Positions 1-11,045 of a DNA stretch of 64,000 nt are shown here, piece by piece. The notes below the pieces were generated by a model, which searched no databases, was not told where the DNA came from, and worked only from the letters and a program-made list of their open reading frames with translations. The stretch is taken from NCBI RefSeq assembly GCF_029407905.1, contig NC_073626.1, positions 83,727,482-83,791,481 on the forward strand, read 5' to 3'. The stretch comes from Bubalus kerabau. Taxonomy: Eukaryota; Chordata; Mammalia; Artiodactyla; Bovidae. Position numbers and translations under genes: made by a program. Every line of letters starts with the position of its first letter. Within the stretch, counting starts at the first letter, position 1.

Positions 1-665
1 CACACAGATAGAAGGCTGGGATAGCTGCTGTGTGTGAGAATCCTGGGACCTGGCAGGGGCAGGGAAGAGGAAACAGGAAAGGACTCAGGATAGGTGCCTG
101 CAGATGCTACTACCTGGGAGACAAAAACTAGTGAAATCTGCAGGAGGTCCTCAGTGTCCATGGTACCCATTGGTTTCTTCAGTGGCAAAAGTTCTAAGGG
201 TTCTGTCCAGGGCAGATCACTGGGATCCACAGTTGTTCCCATTTCAGGGTTGATGTTAGTCCAGTCTTCTCTCCTTCTTTGTGTCCAGCCTTTTCCATCT
301 GTCTTAGCTTTACCATTCTCTTCTGTGAAACTGAATTGTGTTGTTCAGGCCCAATTGGAGTGCCCCCAAACTCTGGGTAAGCTGATCACTCACCCATTTT
401 CCCTTTCCCAGGAAAGGGAAATCTTTCCAGCTGGGGAGTTCCCTTTTGGTGATGAGCAGTGCCAGCCTAGATGCTGGGGTGATGCAGGCAAAATAAAGTG
501 GTTCTTCATTCCAATTTTGTATTCTCAGGTTTTTTCTTCCACTGTTTTGCTGAAGTTTCTTAAATGCGCTCCTGAGCTCTCCCAAAGCTGTTTTTGTTCA
601 TAATTGCCTCGTGGTTGATCTTCGTGGGAGGATGGAGGTTGGTGTCACCATTTTGGTAACAGTAC
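1..665 (-). repeat. Possible L1 5' UTR relic
   Basis: No gene is recognised. The right half, ending near 'ggtgtcaccattttgg', has the flavour of the 5' end of an old mammalian L1 read on the minus strand, whose 5' ends often carry a motif around 'ccatcttgg'. The 169-codon plus-strand open frame (94-603) and its antisense partner show no domain and no codon structure that I trust. The assignment is by resemblance only. Confidence 0.3.
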
Positions 666-940
666 TTGTAACTCTATGCCTGTGTGTCTCAAACAGAAGA
701 ATTTTGAAGAATCAGTCTATTTTTGGAAACCAACCTGGATAAAATGTTAAGAATAATTTTTCTTATTATCATGGCTTACTCTGAAATATATAATCACTGG
801 TGATTTATTCTGCATAAGCTTAGCACAATAAAAACCACCTGGGGTCTTAGGAGCATTATTATGCCTGTCATGTCAGTCACTTATTTGCTGTTACCATCTA
901 GCCAACCTTCATATCTAGGTTACTGCCAGAGTTTCTTGTT
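666..940. other. AT-rich single-copy DNA
   Basis: Nothing recognised: no repeat, exon-like open frame or RNA gene is visible. Confidence 0.5.
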
Positions 941-1965
941 TTCAGTCTACTGGTCAGAACCTTCCCAAATTAATCTTTCTAAAATCCAGTCAATGTTTAT
1001 ATAGATAGTGCTGCTTAAAAACCATTGGATTTTATTCCATTACCTAGAGATAAAATCTATACTGATTATTCTGTTGCCAACACTCTTATCAACTCCAACC
1101 TGTTATATTAATTTTTCACAATTCCTCCTTTCTATCCTTTCAACTCAATCAGAGCTGCTCTCCTGAATCCATCATGTGCTTTCTACTTCTGCCCTTGGCT
1201 TCATGCTATTTTCCCTGTACCTTATCACTCTTGAGTCTCTTTCCTTCAATCTCTCCAACTCCTCCCAGTTTTTGAGTACAGCTTATGGGGACTGTGAAGG
1301 AGAGAGGCTTGGCACATACCCAGGAGGTGCTACTCAAAAGGCCAGTCTTCTATCAGGGGAGGAACCAGTTAGAAGAAGGCCATTACCAAGAAGACACTTT
1401 AAAATCGATATTGGAGAAAGGAGGCAGTTTTCAACCTGTGAGTAAATGGGGGGACCAATAGCCCTGAGATTTGGTCAAAGGAGTTACCAAGTCAGATGAT
1501 CTGAACAAACCAAAAGAAAGTGAATGTGAGAGTTGAGTTGAAGGATGTAAAAGGAGTGAGGTATCAGTGTACCAGAGGCCAGTTCGGGAATTACTGTGTA
1601 TCTTCTACTGCTGTCCTCTCTTTTGGTTTGGTATGCTTTGCAGAGTTGAGGGAAATGCTTAAATTAAAAACACTGCTCAACTGTACACCCCATGCTTTTT
1701 GGCCCAGTTCAACCCAATCTCCTCCACATCTCTATGAAGCCTTCTTAGATCATTCAAGCATAGGTTCTCACCTTCCTCTAACATCATAGCACTTGTTATC
1801 TCTGTCTCTCACTTGGCACTTTTTGTATTATGATTTAATTTTTATTTAAAACATTTTACCTGTTAGAAAAAACTTTCTGTGGTTATGTCTAACAAAATCT
1901 CATTAGATTGTTAAATCTTCCTTCAGTATGGAGATGTGAATCTTTTATTTTATATCTTCCTCTTA
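941..1965 (+). repeat. Ancient LINE (CR1/L3-like) relic in two pieces
   Basis: About 950-1260 ('ctgcttaaaaaccattgga', then a Pro/Leu-rich pyrimidine stretch) and about 1690-1965 ('ttcaagcataggttctcacc', 'catagcacttgttatctctg') follow, in order, an old mammalian LINE 3' region that reads 'ctgcttaaaacccttc...catagcacttatca'. About 400 bp of unrelated sequence (1275-1685) sits between them. Both are strongly diverged. Family assignment is from memory of the consensus and is tentative. Confidence 0.35.
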
Positions 1966-4609
1966 ATCTAACATAGAAATATGCTTTTTATAGGCACCTA
2001 AACAAATACTTATTACATGACCAGAAATCTTATATTTTAAAGTACTCTTCTCTTTAACCTGGCCTAAAATGCGAGCTGATATCCTAACTCTCCCTGAAAC
2101 CATTTCTAAAACTCAAAATTTTCCCAAAAGTATACATTCAGAAAAAATTATGTTGATTATTCTGTAGGGAATATAGATGTAGTTCAGACCTATGCTCAAG
2201 AGATAAACATATTTCAGCTAAAATTTTTTTGTTACAAGCAACAAAATCAACTCTGGGTAACTTAAGGAGAAAATAATGTATTATAAAGATATTTTGTAGT
2301 TCAAAGTTTACAAGAAGGCTAAAGAAGGGGACTCAGGGGAAAAACTGTGACCAAGACTCTAAGGCCCAATGTAACAAACCCATCAGAGTAGCCCTTCCAA
2401 AAAGAACAAGCTCTGACCACTTTTTTTAATCCTTGTGTTCAGTTTGAAAAAGTTTCCAAGTCTACAGAAAGAACCCAGTTGACCCAAACTGTTCTCTTGA
2501 CTGACAGAGAGCAAACACCTTGACTGCATAAAAATATGAGGAGAGGTTATTTGCCCAAAGTGAATCCTGGCATTCTTACCAAAAGAAGAAGAATGGAAAC
2601 TAGGCATCCAAATAAAGAATAGCTGGTAGAACTGATGTGCATTATAGTCCAGTGAATATAATGGTGAGGTTTTATAGAACAAGGTCCTTCTGTTGCATGA
2701 ATTTTATAATCCATTTAGACATAAAGCAGGCTTAATGAGCACAGGGCAAAGAGGTTATTTAAAATTGGAATACTAGACTGAGGCTTTAACCTTGAGGTAG
2801 ACTTGGACCCATAGTATGAGTCCAGGCTTTTGGACAGGAAGCACAATCAGGTCAATGCAGGGAGGGCAGAGAGTGGGCAAGTTGCCATGTGAGGATGCTT
2901 TCAGGATCTGGGCCTCACTGTTTGCTTGTATACTCCTTTAAGGTCATGTTGGCAATCATTCTGTTTTGTATTTAATGGGAACTTTATGTGTAAAAGGTAA
3001 CTGTTTTACATTAAAGGGGAAGAGAGAAAAATTAACAAAAATACAGCAATGCTGTACCTGAGATGGATTTCTATTGTCCAACTGGTATTTAGGTTGCACA
3101 AAACTGTATTTAAGGGCACAGGCAGTGAGTGAGATAAGCTGCCCAGCTACTCATCAAGCATCTCCAAACACGAAGGTATTAAAACTGCTGTTTTCTTTTT
3201 CATTTAGTGTTTGGATATACTCATACATTTACAAAACATTTATCAAGTAATTTTATCTTGAAAAAAAATAATACCTTAAACCTGAGAATAAATCACAAAT
3301 TATGAATTTTTTCAAAAGGACAGTTTTTCTACTGTATGTGTTTCTCATACTTGTATTAGTTTTAACTGCTTCGGTTAAAGACTAGTGAGCACAAAGCTTA
3401 CTATGTAAGAAGATTCTGGTTATTCTACTCTAAGCAGAGGGTCCCAAAGCTCTTGTATCTTCTTGGAAACAGAAGAATGTTCATGAGATAATAAGATTCA
3501 TTTAGAATGAAAAGAGCTAATGTTTGTATGAAAATGCTTTACAGAATGATTCTGGTTGCACATTCTCATCAAAACTGAGCAAGATATTTTATTAGTGAGT
3601 TTAGACATAAAAAAAAGGGCAATTAGAACATAAACAAGTAAAGATGACAAAAAATCAACATTTCATTTCTATAACAGAGATGAACCAGTGAATAGTTGCT
3701 TGATATTTTTTATAAAAAGCACAGGAAGCAAGAAGACAATAAATAAGTTGCATTTGCATAGCAAACATGGAACATCACTTAGCGAATAGACATTACTAAA
3801 CTGATGAGATAACTTTGAATCTGTCATTAAATATTTAGAGCTTGATTTCTAAAAAATGATACTCATCTTTTAATCACTAACTGATCTGTGATTAAATGTA
3901 TACAATATTTTACTTGTTGGATCAAAGGAACTACAAAGTAAAAAGTTTTCATTTTTATGGCGCTTAAGGATTAGGTAGGGAGATGGATTCATATCCACCC
4001 TTTCCTTTCTATCAATTAGTCCTGGAATAAAAGAAAAGTAAGAGATGTGTTTTATGGCAAAGTGAAGCTCCCCACAGTTGCATACAACTAAAAGAGAAAA
4101 ATACAGAGCAATTAAGACATCCCAGTGTTACACCTTCCCAACAACTATATTTAAATATTTCATCCAGTGTGCATAGAAAATATCCAATATCTCGTTTTTA
4201 GTTCCCATCTGTAAAGACAATGTGGGAGACTTCAGACAAAAGCCCTGGTGAAATATTTTATGTGCCTCACAATCACTGTTTAACATGAATATTGCTATTG
4301 GCAGACATCGAAGCACTTAAACCCAATTTTAAAATGGCCAGGAAGTGGTAATATTGCACTGAAGGGCACATTAAAGTGTTTTTAATTCCATCTGCAGACA
4401 TTAAACCAATGTGGAAGCTAGCAATTTTATTGGCTCTCTATAGAGCCTTTTCTACCACAGGAAAATAAAGAAAGCATGTTATAAAAATAAAGTTCTGTGG
4501 GGATGTCCTTAACAATATATAGTCCTTTTTTCTAAGAAAAACGTTCTTATACCATATCCCCAGGACAATGAACTAGGATGTATGTGGTTGTATGTTCTAC
4601 AACATACAT
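1966..4609. other. AT-rich single-copy DNA, no gene seen
   Basis: About 2.6 kb with no recognisable repeat or coding region. The minus-strand frames at 2383-2682 and 4128-4316 are short, low in complexity and have no recognisable domain. An intron or intergenic spacer fits best. Confidence 0.5.

Positions 4610-4610
<1 letters not shown>

Positions 4611-4650
<40 letters not shown>
4611..4650. repeat. (TG)n microsatellite
   Basis: About 19 near-perfect TG units just before a Bov-tA insertion. It yields the spurious Cys-Val repeat open frame seen here. Confidence 0.95.
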
Positions 4651-4651
<1 letters not shown>

Positions 4652-4658
4652 CACACAT

Positions 4659-4851
4659 ACTTGACTGGAGGCTCAAATGTTAAAGAACCTGCCTGTAATG
4701 CAGGAGACCTGAGTTCAATCCCTGGGTTGGGAAGACCCCCTGGAGAAGGGGATGGCAATCCACTCCAGTATTCTTGCCTGGAGAATTCCATGAACAGAGG
4801 AGCCTGGCAGGTTACAATCCATGGAGTTGCCAAGTTGGACATGACTAAATG
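4659..4851 (+). mobile_element. Bov-tA SINE
   Basis: tRNA-derived ruminant SINE. The B-box-like 'gagttcaatccctggg', the 'ggagaaggggatggcaatcc' core and the 3' part 'ttggacatgactaaatgac' are in order. The 8-bp string 'acacacat' flanks it at 4651-4658 and 4852-4859, but this is simple sequence, so the duplication is only suggestive. Confidence 0.93.
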
Positions 4852-4862
4852 ACACACATGAG

Positions 4863-4867
<5 letters not shown>

Positions 4868-4903
<36 letters not shown>
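4868..4903. repeat. (TA)n/(CA)n microsatellite
   Basis: A short AT run then about 16 CA units at the 3' side of the Bov-tA. It is complementary to the (TG)n on the other side of the SINE and may have grown from the SINE tail. Confidence 0.95.
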
Positions 4904-4905
<2 letters not shown>

Positions 4906-5824
4906 TACACATATACTTTTCCACATTATTTATTTTGAAAAAAGTACATAAAAGTGTGTCTTTGAGGGATGAGCAAATAAGTGTAGAAGAAATTGACATC
5001 TCCACATAGCTTCCAAAGCTCTTGGGAATTACTGACCTGAGATTTTAACTCCAGGAAGGGCTTTCTGGTAGCAGCAGCCTCTCTGACTCGTTTGTCAGCT
5101 GGTGGTTAGAGCCTGTTTCATACAAAGTTGCCAAGACAAGACTGAGACCGTCACTCAGCCTCCGTAGTTAGTACCTCTTGCTTCACTAACTGATGATGTC
5201 AAAATTCTGGTAACAGCAGTGGGAGAGAAAGATCTTTTAGATCACAGTGGAGCAGTTAACTAGAAGTTGCTTTGGGGAAGCTCGATCTTAAATTCTGCAG
5301 GGAAATGCCTCAAGTATTTGCCTGCAATAAAAGCAAAAGTAGAATCATCTCAACTTGAACACTTAGGCACTTCTGTTAGACATAGAAAATATCAACTACA
5401 AAAATGTGGAAACACTAATATATTCAAAAATTCCAGAAAGATTATAATACGCGTTTTAAAAGGGACAGCAGGTGGTAACATAATCTGAGAGTTGTAAACA
5501 GTGAACAGTTAGTTCCTCCTAAGGACTTTGCCACCCTTTACTCAATTTTTCAAAATTAGTAGCTGAATACTGAGTTTGTTGTGGAGCACTTTGATCAAAG
5601 ACAGAGCTCATTTGCTTGTTCTTCCTTCATGGGATGCAGGTTAAAGCTGCCTAAGGTTTCAGACATTTCTAAGATGAAAGAAGTGTTTTAAAAATTTGTG
5701 ATTCTTTTATTTATTCCTCAATTCAACAAATATTTATTGACCATGGACTCTGGAAGCAAAGTCTAGGTATAATTTAATTATCTGCCATTTAATAACCCTG
5801 TTCTATTATTTTAATCATTTTTAA
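4904..5824. other. Single-copy DNA with a small L2-like piece
   Basis: No gene seen. At 5715-5765 'attcaacaaatatttattga' matches the end of old L2 elements read on the minus strand. The 73-codon frame at 5267-5488 has no recognisable domain. Confidence 0.45.
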
Positions 5825-6165
5825 ACTAATATAGATGCTGCATAATATTATATGTTACAGGTATACAGTATAGTGATTCACAATTTTTAAAGGTTATGCT
5901 CCATTTATAGTTAATATAAAATACTGGCTTTATCTTCCATGTCATTCAATATATTATTGCTGTCATAATAGTCTGTACATTTTACTCCTACACCCATATT
6001 GTACCTCTTCCCTCTCCCCACTGTTAACCACTAGTTTTCTATATCTGTAAGTCTACTTTTGTGTTATATTCACTAGTTTGTTGTATTTTTAGGATTACAC
6101 ATATAAGTGATATCATACAGTATTTGTCCAACTACTTTCTAGTTTAGCAATTTATAATATGTGCC
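5825..6165 (-). mobile_element. Old L1 3' fragment
   Basis: Reads in L1 antisense order: 'acagtatagtgattcaca', 'ccactgttaaccactag', 'gttatattcactagtttg', 'ataagtgatatcatacag'. This is the 3' UTR region of an old mammalian L1. The same order recurs at 48.6-49.1 kb. Confidence 0.75.
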
Positions 6166-6687
6166 AAGTTTCATAGTCAGTATTTAGGTAGCAATTTCCA
6201 TGTATTTTTAGTCTGAAAAACATGATCTCATTTAAAACCCTTTCTCAATTTGATTTAAAGCCAATTTTCACTTAAGGTATTTTTCCTTCTTTACTGTCCC
6301 AAAGATACATATTTAGATGATCTTTGGCTTTAAATTACAACTGTTCAGTCAGCCTGTTAACAAACACTGGTAGTTGTTTAAGCTGCAGCATCTTATGATT
6401 CTATTGAACATTGTTGAAAACAACATGACTATGATCAAATCAAACCTGCAGTGGGTCTCTCTAGAATTTGACCATTGTGTGTTTCTATTGAGTTTCTATG
6501 TGGTCCCAAATAAGGCTCTCTGCTTATCCAATAATGGAGTGTGTAAAAACTACAAAAAAGACTGAACTGCAAAGGATCCTTTGCTAACTCTACTTCTCTG
6601 ACTTTTGATGAGTCAATAACAGTTTGTTATAGTTTCTGACAAGGGCCTTAAGTACTAGCATTCCTGGGATATTGATAAAGGCAAATT
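6166..6687. other. Single-copy DNA
   Basis: Nothing recognised. The 63-codon frame at 6374-6565 has no family features. Confidence 0.45.
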
Positions 6688-7035
6688 CTTTTTTTAAAAC
6701 TGTAATTAAAAAAATGTTTAATTGATGGAAAATTGCTTTATAATGTTGTGTTGGTTTATGCCAACAGTGCGAATCAGTCATACACACACACACACAGGTG
6801 CGCACACACGCATATCTATACTTACCTCCTTTCCCTCTTGAGCCTCCCTCTCCTCCCCTCATCCCACTCCTCTGAGTCCTCACAGAGCTCCAGGCTGGAC
6901 TCCCTGTGTTATATAGCTACTTCCCACTATCAGTTTTACACATGATAGTGTATATATGCCAATGCTACTTTCTCAATTCATCCCACCCTTACCTTCCCCT
7001 CCTGTGTACACAAGTCATCCTACACTTTCAACATA
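6688..7035 (-). mobile_element. L1 3' UTR, 5'-truncated insertion
   Basis: Artiodactyl-type L1 3' end read antisense: 'aattgatggaaaattgcttt', 'gcgaatcagtcatac', 'cctccctctcctcccctc', 'ctccctgtgttatatagc', 'tagtgtatatatgccaatg'. A (CA)n-like run (6781-6810) sits where these elements often hold AT/CA repeats. Confidence 0.8.
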
Positions 7036-7493
7036 AGATGTGTAGATGGCAGGCTGACATCTTTTTGTGAACAAGCATACAATGTCTTAAGCAAAGCTCT
7101 TACATGAGGCGGGGACCTATGCTATGGCTTCCCCATGCTGGAGCCTCCTAATCGTCTTCCTACTAATTCTCTTTTCTGGCTTGTTTTTTAGGAAATGAAT
7201 ATGTAATTAGGTGCAGATTTCCCACCAACACCAAAAAATGTCCCCAACTATTTAAAAAGCAAGGATAATATTGTGGCTTTAGAAAATAATTTCTTTTTTA
7301 CTAACACACTTTGTAAGAAATGGTTAGACTTTCATATTCTTTCCTCATATCTGAGAGACTTTATAGTAAATTGGATATTATTGCTAAATTCTAAGCTAGA
7401 ATTATTTTTAATTTAGATATAAGAGACTGTCAGCAATAGACAACTTGTAAATTCTAATAAAAAATTAGTGATCACTGCTATTTTTGCCCCATG
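7036..7493. other. Single-copy DNA
   Basis: Nothing recognised. Confidence 0.45.
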
Positions 7494-7551
7494 TATTTGC
7501 CATGAAGTGATGGGACTTGATGCCATGATCTTAGCTTTTTGAATGTTGAGT
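7494..7551 (-). mobile_element. Tiny internal BovB fragment
   Basis: 'gccatgaagtgatgggac' and 'gccatgatcttagctttt' match, in register, the segment at 35,978-36,026 and 63,268-63,315 of the longer BovB copies here. Neither the BovB 3' end nor anything upstream is present, so it is an isolated internal piece. Confidence 0.8.
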
Positions 7552-8395
7552 AATAGGCGTGGTCCTCACTCAAATTCCCTTTACTAGAATAGCATGCAGG
7601 TCCCTCAGTTGTTGTCAGTTTTCATACCCAGAGCTTCCCTCTTTTCTGAAGAATTTCCCTAGGCCAGTAAGAGTGACCTCGTCACTAGGAAACACATAGA
7701 AAATTCCACCCTTTTCCGGAGGGGAGGATCTGATGCCTCAAAATCTAGCTGCTGAGTAGAATGACAATGCACCCTGCTTCAAGGGAACCCAACTTGTGGT
7801 GGTCAATCTGGGGAATGGTTGACAGTCACATCAAATTTCCTCCTAATTTTCCATTTTATGGCATAAGACTGAGAATTTACTAATTCAAACACCTTTGGCA
7901 GGCCATTTGATTTCTTAGGTCACTTAATAAAACCATAAGTATTTGATCGATTTTGATTCTTCATTTCCCAGACTGTTGGAAAGAGCAGAACAGAAGTAGG
8001 TTGTGGGGAGGAGAAACCTAATATAAGTTCTGATAGTTTGTCAACTCAGGTTTTCATGAAAGATTTTAATAATATAGTTAGACATAAATTCTTAGCAGGT
8101 ACTGAACTGACTTTTTTTGAATAACTCTCATGGAGAGCTATGCCTTACGGAATTTTTTTAAATTCCTGCATTTGAATGGTAGATGAGGTCATGATTATTT
8201 GTGTGAGAATTAACATATACATATGAGTATGTACAGTAAAAACTAAAGCATTCAAAATGCATATGATCATTCTTAAATAAGATAATTCCTCTTCCAAAAA
8301 TGTCATAATTCTAACCACTCTAAATCCAGTCTTAGAAAACACACACACACACACACACACAAAACAAAACAATAAATCCAGTCTTAAATAACAGT
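7552..8395. other. Single-copy DNA with a (CA)n run
   Basis: No gene seen. About 11 CA units lie at 8339-8361 and produce a Cys-Val-rich false open frame on the minus strand. Confidence 0.45.
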
Positions 8396-8399
8396 TTAT

Positions 8400-8770
8400 T
8401 CATTGATTAATTCCTTCAGTCACTTAGCAAGTATTTTTTGAGAGACTAACATAAACCAAACACCTTAAAATGAGCTGAGATTCAACAGCGGGTAATTCCC
8501 TTTCTGCACAAAGCCTACAGCCAGTCAACAATATGGACTAGACATGGCCATGGGCTATAACAATACAACATGAAAGTGGTGAATTCTCTAAGGAAGGAAG
8601 GAACAGCAGAACACAATGGAAATGCACTTAATTAGAATAAGGATCTGAATAGCTTCCTGAAAGGAGTGACACTTTAGCAAAGACCAAAAGAATGAGGGAG
8701 GAGAGAGCTCAGAGGAAAGGACAAGTGCCAAGGCTCAAAGGTAGAGCACTGTATATTTGAAGAACTAAAG
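8400..8770 (-). repeat. Ancient L2/CR1-like relic
   Basis: Diverged sequence in the order of an old LINE 3' region read antisense: a 'ttgattaattccttcagtca' start, a middle resembling 'gcttacagtctag', then 'gacactttagcaaagacc' and 'ggacaagtgccaaggctc'. A similar order is seen at 56.26-56.64 kb. Confidence 0.4.
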
Positions 8771-8789
8771 TTAGGTCAGGCCAGATTGA

Positions 8790-8820
8790 AATATATATAT
8801 ATATATAGAGAGAGAGAGAG
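8790..8820. repeat. (AT)n(AG)n compound microsatellite
   Basis: About 10 AT units pass directly into about 7 AG units. Confidence 0.95.
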
Positions 8821-8911
8821 TACAAAGGGAAGAGGTCATACAGTATGAGGCTGAAATGCTAAACAGTCCATCATCGGAGAGTCTCGTTCAAATATTGTGT
8901 TCTCTTTGTTA

Positions 8912-9359
8912 TGTAGTTAGAATAGGAAAAAGGAATCCAGAATGCCGGTGGCTAAAAGACAAGGGGAAAGCCTGCGAAAATAGAACAAAGGAAGGTCTGA
9001 GGACTGGAGTGAGGACTTCAGGTAGAACAAACAGCACTCCTGGCTAATCCCAATTTACATAGGGCAGGCCCAGGGGGAGGAGAAAAATATATAAAAAGAG
9101 GAGCCAAAGGACCAGGTGTCTCCCTCGCTCTGTTTTGCTCTCTTGCTCGCTCGCTCTCCTCTTCGAGTCTTTTGGGTTATTATGCCCTCATGCCTCGAGG
9201 ATGTATTTTCCTTTATTTTCTAAATAAAAATGAGCTGTAACACGGAGCTGTGACACTGGTCTGTCAGAGAGCTGTAACGGTGTCCCATCTGAGAGCTGTA
9301 ATGCTGGTCCGTCGCTTCAAATTTTTCTTGAGACGAGACAGAGCCAAGGAAATTACACA
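8912..9359 (+). mobile_element. Solo LTR of a class I (gammaretrovirus-like) ERV
   Basis: LTR-like order on the plus strand: a U3-like stretch, a TATA box (9089-9096), a CT-rich initiator region, AATAAA (9223-9228) and a U5-like end finishing in '...aattacaca'. No retroviral internal sequence is attached, so a solo LTR is inferred. I could not find the expected 4-bp target duplication; the left boundary is uncertain by tens of bases. Three GAGCTGT-type units follow the polyadenylation signal. Confidence 0.6.
9089..9096 (+). promoter_or_regulatory. TATA box of the 9-kb LTR
   Basis: 'atataaaa' followed about 20-35 bp later by the CT-rich 'gtgtctccctcgctctg', the usual place for an LTR start site. 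It marks a once-active promoter; present activity is unknown. Confidence 0.55.
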
Positions 9360-9880
9360 TGCCCCCAACATCTTGAAAATAGGCTCAGAGGCTGAGGTCT
9401 TGATATAGGAGGTTTACCAGGGAGAGTTTTCAGTATCAACACCTGTGAGGCAATGAAGTCATTCTACTACCCAACCTCTCTCTCCCTGGGCTGGGAAGTT
9501 GGGCTGTAATATGATCACAACAAAGTCTTCAGCCAATCCTACAAGAAGCTCTGAAATAGGGATGGACCTTCAGAGTAGTCTATGATTGTATTCAGGAAAC
9601 TAGAATTTTATGCTTCTGAATGGAGGTGTCATTGGATGACGGCTGTCCTGGGGAGGGTATAAACTTGTGCATGTAGGTTCTCTTCAGCTGAGGGAAAGTC
9701 CCAGGGAAGGACAGAATTTAGAGCTGTTAGCTGCAACACTACAATGAATACTTGAATTTTCAAAGAGGTCTAGGAAGTGCATCCCATTGTAATAAAGTAT
9801 ATTAAAGATGCACTGTATAAACCATTAGAATGGGAAATGGGGGTTTAAGCACAATAAAAGAAGAGACACAATATGATGTG
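9360..9880. other. Single-copy DNA
   Basis: Nothing recognised; no open frame of note. Confidence 0.45.
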
Positions 9881-9881
9881 T

Positions 9882-10092
9882 TGACCCTTTGTGACCCTAT
9901 GTCTGACCCTTTGTGACCCTATGGACTGTAACCTGCCAGGCTCCTCTGTCCATGGGATTCTCCAGGCAAGAATACTGGAGTGGGTTGCCATGCCCTCCTT
10001 CTGGGGATCTTCCCAACCCAGGGATTGAACTCATGTCCCTTATGTCTCCTGCATTGGCAGGGTTCTTTACCATTGGCACCACCAGGGAACAG
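9882..10092 (-). mobile_element. Bov-tA SINE with a 22-bp duplication
   Basis: Minus-strand Bov-tA: 'ggactgtaacctgccaggct', 'tccaggcaagaatactgg', 'cccagggattgaactcatg', ending 'caccaccagggaac'. Near its 3' end 'tgaccctttgtgaccctatg' occurs twice, at 9882 and 9904. Confidence 0.93.
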
Positions 10093-10441
10093 ATGGTGGC
10101 TTGAAGCAGGGTAGTGGCAGTAAGAATGAAGAGTTATTGATAGGTCTCAAAGATACTTTAGAAGTAGAAGGGCAAGATTTGGCAATTTGTTATGAAAAGG
10201 AGAGAGGAATCAGTCTATAACCCAAATTTTTAGCTTGGGTAACTGTGAAAGGAAACAAAGTAAGAGAATGCAATTTTTAAAATTGTTAATTACATTTTTT
10301 AATGATAGGATGATGGTAAATTCAGTTTTGAAAACACAAAGGTTAACAGGAGCATGCATGTGAGATTACTAAAAAGTATAAGAATTAAAGAGTCTGGAAT
10401 ATAGGAAAGTGCTACAGACCAGAAACAGACATATGGGGGCC
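10093..10441. other. Single-copy DNA
   Basis: Nothing recognised between the two SINEs. Confidence 0.45.
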
Positions 10442-10451
10442 ATCAGTATAG

Positions 10452-10657
10452 GGCTTCCCTGGTGGCTCAGACTATAAAAATCTCGGCTGCAATGCAGGAG
10501 ACCTGGGTTCAATCCCTGGGTCAAGGAAGATCCCCTGGAGAAGGGAGTGGCTACCCTTTCCAGCATTCTTGCCTGGAGAATTCCATGGAAAGAGGATCTT
10601 TGCAGGCTATAGTCCATGGGGTGGCAAAGAGTTGGACATGAATGAACAACTAACACT
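10452..10657 (+). mobile_element. Bov-tA SINE with 10-bp target duplication
   Basis: Starts 'ggcttccctggtggctcaga' and ends 'gaacaactaacact'. Flanked by the direct repeat 'atcagtatag' at 10,442-10,451 and 10,658-10,667, which fixes both ends. Confidence 0.97.
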
Positions 10658-10869
10658 ATCAGTATAGACGTGGTAATTGTGGCCCCCAAAGAGATCAAGA
10701 TGGCTCAAGATAGTGTATAAAGTAAGGAAAACAGAAAACCTAGGGAGGAATCATGAAGATTTGATTTTCTTTTTCAATGAAGCTTTCATTAAGTTCGTAC
10801 CCTGTACTTTCAACATAAGAAGGAGAGGGGAGAAAAGAATAGTATTTTTTTGGACATCTTTGTTATAGC

Positions 10870-11045
10870 AAACGTATCTCAGTATCTTATTTTACAACCC
10901 TATGATTTTGGATTATCATCACCATTAAACAGACAAGAACAAAGCCTCAAAAAACTTAAGCAACTTCCAGAAGACATAATGATATCAAGTAGTGAAGCCA
11001 GAAGCTCAATTTCAGTCTGCCTAACTGTGTTGTACTATGGTTTTT
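10870..11045 (-). mobile_element. MIR SINE
   Basis: Antisense MIR order: 'tacaaccctatgatt', 'caccattaaacagacaag', 'cttaagcaacttcc', 'gtgaagccagaagctcaa', 'cagtctgcctaact'. Confidence 0.65.

Noticed and set aside
94..603. 169-codon plus-strand open frame, with a 91-codon frame antisense to it
   Set aside because: No domain, no plausible splice or start context, and the sequence resembles an old L1 5' UTR; overlapping open frames on both strands suggest chance.
4592..5005. Open frames with Cys-Val-Cys-Val or His-Thr repeats
   Set aside because: They are translations of TG/CA microsatellites joined to a SINE.
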